NCBI GenBank assembly: GCA_035478775.1
Contig: DATIJG010000023.1
Span: 1-64,000, forward strand
Reading direction: 5' to 3'
Length of the DNA: 64,000 nt
DNA from: CAMLQK01 sp035478775
Lineage (GTDB): Bacteria; Patescibacteriota; Saccharimonadia; Saccharimonadales; UBA4665
Made by a program: the position numbers and the translations under genes. Under the pieces are notes generated by a model. That model was not told the DNA's origin. It saw nothing but the letters and a program-made list of their open reading frames with translations, and ran no database searches. Shown here one piece after another: positions 59,595 to 64,000 of the stretch; position 1 is the first letter of the stretch, and every line of letters begins with the position of its first letter.

Positions 59595-60779
59595 TTACCC
59601 ATTAAAGAAGTCAAAGCTGTGGATTTCTGGTGGCAAAAAGCCCTGCTCATGCTTAAAACCGGCTTCCCACCTATAGTCTTTTTGGTAACCCAGGTCTTTC
59701 ATAAGCTTGGTGGGTGCATTTCGCAAATGCAGGGGCACGGGCAAATCGGGGTATTGGCGCGCTGCAGCTTGGGCAGCCGCCATAGCACTTGCAACTTCGC
59801 GTGACTTTTTAGTTTTAGCTAACACGCTGGCGCAATGGAATAGGGCATACTGGCATTCCGGCATGCCGACGCGTTCTACAGCCTGAAATGTAGCAACGGC
59901 CAAGTTAAGGGCAGCGGGTGCGGCCAAGCCGATATCTTCGGAAGCGAAAATAATCATACGACGTGCGACAAATAACGGATCTTCGCCGGCTTGCAGTATA
60001 CGCGCCATATAGTAAAGAGCGGCGGTTGGCTGGGAGCCGCGCATTGACTTAATAAAAGCGCTGATTAAATTGTAGTGGTTCTCGCCGTTTTTATCGTAGC
60101 CGGGCACGCGCTTTTGGGCTGCAGTTTCCACAATCTGGGGGGTAATTGGCTGGGTAGTACCGGCGAGTTGGCGGGCGAGCTCTAGGTTGCCTAGCGCCAC
60201 ACGCGCGTCGCCTCCGGAGAGTTCAGCGAGCAGACCGATGCTCTTGGCAGGCAATTGCTTGGCAGTCAACTTTTCGGCTTTGGCGGCATTTTTTAAGATG
60301 CTTACTATGGCGGCTTTGTCGAGCGGCTCTAAAACCAGCACGCGCGAACGGCTGAGCAGCGGCGTGATAACTTCAAAACTCGGATTTTCGGTGGTGGCAC
60401 CGATTAAAATGATCGTGCCGTCTTCAACATGAGGCAAAAAGGCATCTTGCTGGGCTTTGTTAAAACGATGGATTTCATCAACGAACAAAATGGTCTGCAT
60501 ACCCAAACGCCGGTTGCCCTTGGCGTGCTCTATAACTTTAGTAACATCGGCTTTGCCAGAGGTAACGGCACTGAGTTCGATAAACTCAGCATCGGTTTCG
60601 CGGGCGATAATGCGTGCCAGCGTGGTTTTGCCGCTCCCAGGTGGCCCCCATAAAATGAGGCTTGTAGGCTGCTTGTTGGCGATCAGTTGTTGAATAATTT
60701 TGCCCTCGCCAACTAAATGCTCCTGACCAAGGACATGGTTGAGTGTTTGCGGACGGAGTTTCTCGGCAAGTGGCTGCAT
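59595..60779 (-). CDS. rarA: Replication-associated recombination protein A (MgsA/RarA)
   Basis: 394 residues, AAA+ clamp-loader-like ATPase. GPPGSGKTTLARIIA is Walker A, ILFVDEIHRFNKAQQDAFLP is Walker B with the family HRFNK motif, and IGATTENPSFEV is sensor 1. The C-terminal helical domain carries GGDARVALGNLELA and the PDLPVPLHLRNAPTKLMK family end. Acts at stalled replication forks. Complete. Starts about 115 nt from the divergent bactofilin-like gene. Confidence 0.95.
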   Translation of the reverse strand: MQPLAEKLRPQTLNHVLGQEHLVGEGKIIQQLIANKQPTSLILWGPPGSGKTTLARIIARETDAEFIELSAVTSGKADVTKVIEHAKGNRRLGMQTILFVDEIHRFNKAQQDAFLPHVEDGTIILIGATTENPSFEVITPLLSRSRVLVLEPLDKAAIVSILKNAAKAEKLTAKQLPAKSIGLLAELSGGDARVALGNLELARQLAGTTQPITPQIVETAAQKRVPGYDKNGENHYNLISAFIKSMRGSQPTAALYYMARILQAGEDPLFVARRMIIFASEDIGLAAPAALNLAVATFQAVERVGMPECQYALFHCASVLAKTKKSREVASAMAAAQAAARQYPDLPVPLHLRNAPTKLMKDLGYQKDYRWEAGFKHEQGFLPPEIHSFDFFNG

Positions 60780-60893
60780 ATACTATTTGTGCACCTTTAA
60801 ATACTAAATATACTATATCATAATTTTGGCTAAAATATAAGAGTGTCAAACGTGGCGGCTACCGGTACAATATGGTGAGAAAGTGAGGATGAA

Positions 60894-62027
60894 ATGAAAC
60901 ACCTAAAACTCTTAGCGGTATCAGCGGTTGCGCTTGTGGCTACCTGTATCGCTTGGGCTGGCGTGGCACGTGCACAGCAGTTCACACCCCATGTCGCAAT
61001 GGGCAAAACAATAGACAGTTCGGTATTGAGCGCCGCTAAAACGGTCAACATAGATGGCACGGTAAATGGCGATGTGTATTGTGCCGGCCAAGATGTGACT
61101 ATCTCGGGCACGGTGCACGGTGACGTTATTTGTGCCGCGCAGCACGTTACAATTTCGGGCACTGTCGATGGCAGTATGCGCATCGTTGCCCAAAAGGTAG
61201 ATGTGGCCGCTAAAATTGGCCGCGGCGTAAGTGTTATTGGTCAAAATATTATGTTTAGCCGAGCGGCTGTTGTTGGCCAAGACGCTGTTATAGCTGGTAC
61301 CTCTGTACAATTGGAAGGCGTAGTTAAACGCGACGCTGTATTAAACGGGACTGATGTACATGTTTCAGCGTCAGTAGGCCGCAATGTTCGTTTCGGTGGC
61401 TCTCAGCTGAGCCTCGATAACGGCACCGCTATTGCTGGCAGCGTAAACTATACTAGCCGGCACATGGTGGCGGTTGCAAACGGTGCAAACGTTAAGGGCG
61501 CAACCGTACACCAGGCTACCGCCAAACCAAAAGGTACGCGTATTTTTGGCCGTACTATTTTGACTGCCATACTTCTAGTAATTGCGTTTGTTGTATTCAG
61601 CTTGTTTGTAGTGCGGTTCTTCCCCAAGCAGTTGCAGGGTGTGACTCAAGTGGCTGTCGATAGCTTGGGTAAGACGACTTTGGTTGGGTTTGCTTCAATC
61701 TTTGTCGTGCCGTTTGCTATTTCTTTGCTGGCTGCCACGATTATCGGTATTCCGATAGCGATCGTCCTCCTTTTGGTGGCATTGCTAATACTAATGCTTA
61801 GCTTGCCAGTCGCCGCGTATTACTTCGGCAGCATGCTTTGGGCAAAGCAGCGCAACCCTGTTAGGGTAATGCTTGTAGGTAGCTTGCTGGTGAGTATCGT
61901 TTTCATGGTACCAGTGGTGGGTGGTTTGTTCACGCTTGTCTCATATATTATTGGTAGCGGTTCGCTCATTTTGTCGATCTTTAAGCAGTGGCCTAAACCA
62001 AGCCGTAAAGCTAAAACTAAAGCATAG
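60894..62027 (+). CDS. Exported bactofilin-like repeat protein with C-terminal membrane helices
   Basis: 377 residues. A signal peptide (LKLLAVSAVALVATCIAWAG then VARAQ) precedes a right-handed beta-helix made of short repeats: TVNIDGTVNGDVYCAG, VTISGTVHGDVICAA, VTISGTVDGSMRIVA and further variants (about 45-205). Residues about 215-365 hold four hydrophobic helices. The repeats resemble polymer-forming bactofilins, but here they are exported and fused to a membrane domain. GAGGATG precedes the ATG. Possibly an envelope structural protein. Confidence 0.75.
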   Translation: MKHLKLLAVSAVALVATCIAWAGVARAQQFTPHVAMGKTIDSSVLSAAKTVNIDGTVNGDVYCAGQDVTISGTVHGDVICAAQHVTISGTVDGSMRIVAQKVDVAAKIGRGVSVIGQNIMFSRAAVVGQDAVIAGTSVQLEGVVKRDAVLNGTDVHVSASVGRNVRFGGSQLSLDNGTAIAGSVNYTSRHMVAVANGANVKGATVHQATAKPKGTRIFGRTILTAILLVIAFVVFSLFVVRFFPKQLQGVTQVAVDSLGKTTLVGFASIFVVPFAISLLAATIIGIPIAIVLLLVALLILMLSLPVAAYYFGSMLWAKQRNPVRVMLVGSLLVSIVFMVPVVGGLFTLVSYIIGSGSLILSIFKQWPKPSRKAKTKA

Positions 62028-62043
62028 GCAGACGCCAAAACGG

Positions 62044-62072
62044 TTGTGCATTTCGCTGAACTATGTTATAAT
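62044..62072 (+). promoter_or_regulatory. typA promoter
   Basis: TTGTGC (62044-62049), 17-nt spacer, TATAAT (62067-62072) with extended TGt. Leader of about 50 nt. Confidence 0.7.
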
Positions 62073-62127
62073 TTATAACAATATTCGTATAGTTCATCAT
62101 CGGCGTTAGGACCGGTTATTAAAGCGT

Positions 62128-63957
62128 ATGGCCGTAAACACTCAAGATCCTGCGAAAATTCGCAACATTGCAATCATTGCCCACGTTGACCATGGTAAAA
62201 CTACTTTGGTAGATGGCTTGTTGAAGCAATCTAAAACGTTCCGTGACAACCAGGCAGAAATGAACCAAAGCCTGATTATGGACAGTGGTGACCAAGAAGG
62301 CGAACGCGGTATTACGATTACGGCTAAAGTGACTGCCGTGCAGCATGATGACTACCGCATTAACATTATCGATACGCCAGGCCATGCTGATTTTAGTGGT
62401 GAAGTAGAACGCACTCTGAACATGGCCGACGGTTGTTTGCTGATCGTTGATGCCCAAGAAGGCCCAATGCCACAAACCAAATTTGTGCTTGGCAAGGCTT
62501 TGGCTAATGGCTTAAAGCCGATCGTTATTATCAACAAGATCGACAAGCCAGCGAGCCGCATCCAAGAGGTCGAAGACGAACTCGCCGATTTGTTTTTAGA
62601 GTTGGCAATTCACGAAGACCAATTACACTACCCGGTATATTATGCCATCGGCCGCGCCGGTAAAGCTTGGAAGCAACCCCCTGCCGACGCAGAAGAACCT
62701 GCCGACTTGGGTGTGGTTTTTGACGCGATTATTAACGATATCCCTGCACCGAAAGTCGAACTCGACAAGCCGTTCCAGATGCTTGTTACTGGCCTGGCAT
62801 GGGATACATTTAAGGGCAAATATTGCATCGGCCGCATTAACCGAGGCAGCGTAAAACCTGGCGACCAAGTAGTTTTATGCAAAAAAGACGGCACATTTGT
62901 TAAGGCAAAAGTTGATTTGGTATTTATGAGCCACGGCCTTGCAAAATTTGAAGTGCCCGGCGGCGTTGCTGGCGATATTGTGCAGCTTACCGGTATTGCC
63001 GACGCAAAAATCGGCGAAACCGTTGCCGACGCGGTAACTCCCGAGGCTTTGCCGGTTATGGAAGTTGAAGCACCGACTTTACAGATTTACCTTGGCCCCA
63101 ACACTAGCCCGTTCAAGGGTACCGAGGGCGAATTCACCACTTCACGCCAAATTGGCGATCGCTTGCAAAAAGAGCTTGAAACCAATGTTGGTTTGCGAGT
63201 GCAAGAAGAGGGCATTGGCTTTTTGGTATCTGGCCGCGGCGAATTGCACCTTTCAGTGCTTATCGAAACTATGCGCCGCGAAGGCTTTGAATTTGAAGTT
63301 GGCCGCCCGCAGGTAGTCACGCATGAAGAAAACGGCAAAACTGTCGAACCAGTTGAAGAGCTCATTATCGAAGTGCCCGCCGAACATGTTGGCACCGTGC
63401 AAATGGAACTCGGCCAGCGCCGCGCCCAACTTAAAGAGCAATTTGTCAGCACTAAAGGTGTCACCAAATTAGTGTATGAATTGCCGACTCGCGGTTTGCT
63501 CGGCCTTCGTAACATTTTAATGACTGCTACAAAAGGCACGATTGTTATGAACAGCCTGACTACTGGCTACCAGCCGATCGGCCCGGCTCTGCAACAGTTG
63601 CGCAACGGCGTGCTTATCGCTTTTGAAACGGGCACCACGATGCCGTATTCACTTGAAACCGCCGAGGCACGCGGCACGCTATTTATTGGCCCGGCACAAA
63701 AAGTGTACGCCGGCCAAATCGTTGGCCTCAATACCCGTCACGAAGATATGGAAATTAACGTTTGTAAAGCGAAACATCTTACAAACATGCGTAGCAAATC
63801 TAGCGACGGCGTGGTGCAGCTTACACCGCCGACTATTTTAAGCCTAGAGCAGTGTCTCGACTTTATTGAAAACGATGAGCTTTTAGAAGTTACACCCCAA
63901 AACTTGCGTCTCCGCAAACGCGAACTCGACCCTGTAAAGCGCAAACGCCAGAAATAA
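62128..63957 (+). CDS. typA: Ribosome-associated GTPase TypA/BipA
   Basis: 609 residues, translational GTPase. AHVDHGKTTLVDGLL is the P-loop, RGITITAK the switch I region, DTPGHADFSGEVER switch II and NKIDKPASR the guanine-specificity motif. Domains II, III and V (EF-G-like) and the TypA C-terminal domain follow, including PTRGLLGLRN and TRHEDMEINVCKAKHLTNMR. Full length. It helps ribosome assembly and stress adaptation at low temperature. The start is fixed by conserved RNIAIIAHV near residue 12. Confidence 0.96.
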   Translation: MAVNTQDPAKIRNIAIIAHVDHGKTTLVDGLLKQSKTFRDNQAEMNQSLIMDSGDQEGERGITITAKVTAVQHDDYRINIIDTPGHADFSGEVERTLNMADGCLLIVDAQEGPMPQTKFVLGKALANGLKPIVIINKIDKPASRIQEVEDELADLFLELAIHEDQLHYPVYYAIGRAGKAWKQPPADAEEPADLGVVFDAIINDIPAPKVELDKPFQMLVTGLAWDTFKGKYCIGRINRGSVKPGDQVVLCKKDGTFVKAKVDLVFMSHGLAKFEVPGGVAGDIVQLTGIADAKIGETVADAVTPEALPVMEVEAPTLQIYLGPNTSPFKGTEGEFTTSRQIGDRLQKELETNVGLRVQEEGIGFLVSGRGELHLSVLIETMRREGFEFEVGRPQVVTHEENGKTVEPVEELIIEVPAEHVGTVQMELGQRRAQLKEQFVSTKGVTKLVYELPTRGLLGLRNILMTATKGTIVMNSLTTGYQPIGPALQQLRNGVLIAFETGTTMPYSLETAEARGTLFIGPAQKVYAGQIVGLNTRHEDMEINVCKAKHLTNMRSKSSDGVVQLTPPTILSLEQCLDFIENDELLEVTPQNLRLRKRELDPVKRKRQK

Positions 63958-63965
63958 ACTTAGCC

Positions 63966-64000
63966 ATGGGCAACCTCGAACAAACGCGCAATCTTTTAAC
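63966..64000 (+). CDS. Possible start of a further gene (cut by window edge)
   Basis: ATG 8 nt after the typA stop opens MGNLEQTRNLL and runs off the window. No ribosome site. Too short to judge. Confidence 0.3.
   Translation, partial: MGNLEQTRNLL

Overview
The window looks like a chromosomal piece of a Candidatus Saccharibacteria (TM7, Patescibacteria/CPR) genome, probably an environmental member. Support comes from the style of the proteins: many lineage-type hypotheticals, a C-terminal NTGPG-type anchor, LCP, TypA, RarA and MetK as the only housekeeping genes, the standard code with TGA used as stop, and mid GC. The placement is inferred from recognition, not from a search. No rRNA, transposase, CRISPR array or phage module was seen. 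One tRNA-Gln is present.

Layout. 1-6.3 kb: tail of an HxlR regulator, an RsbW-like ATPase, a candidate structured RNA, an LCP cell-wall ligase, divergent otsB/otsA trehalose genes, a DUF4232 protein and a VIT-type metal transporter. 6.4-22.9 kb: surface and hypothetical proteins (tail-fibre-like protein, 1001-aa DUF4082/deacetylase-like protein, PKD-free membrane protein), a hydrolase-NUDIX pair, a YheO-like regulator with an Asp/Glu racemase, a GNAT protein, a HIT protein, and a pair formed by a P-loop pseudokinase and a 553-aa unknown. 23-29.4 kb: EamA transporter, Tag glycosylase, TetR/DUF998 divergent pair, and a TrpR-like repressor upstream of a two-gene unit (possible permuted ATP-grasp plus B3/4 editing-like protein). 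29.5-41.9 kb: a regulator and efflux zone with three MFS transporters, three HxlR regulators, SRPBCC, SDR and VOC proteins, a MarR remnant, and a 942-aa protein with three methyltransferase domains. 41.9-46.1 kb: putative exported or proteolytic proteins (lipoprotein, caspase-like C-terminal domain, HELAH metalloprotease). 46.2-55.9 kb: accessory, increasingly AT-rich genes (HAD, RibD-C, ArsR/SRPBCC, then NTP-transferase/NUDIX/PhyH facing a DXS-like TPP enzyme, a 2H phosphoesterase and an HD hydrolase) ending at tRNA-Gln. 56-64 kb: SAM riboswitch-metK, PKD surface protein, rarA, a bactofilin-like membrane protein and typA.

Two themes run through the window. First, at least 22 genes have a -10 hexamer ending 6-7 nt before the start codon, often with an extended TGn and no Shine-Dalgarno sequence, which predicts widespread leaderless transcription. 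Second, several promoters carry clear palindromic operators (YheO-like, TetR, TrpR-like with ACTAG-N4-CTAGT, HxlR/MFS pairs), so the window is dense in small local switches. The most interesting items are the leaderless pattern, the metK switch with mutually exclusive anti-SD pairing, the triple methyltransferase, the TrpR/ATP-grasp/B3-4 unit, the pseudokinase pair, and a tiny repeated protein family found next to hairpins.
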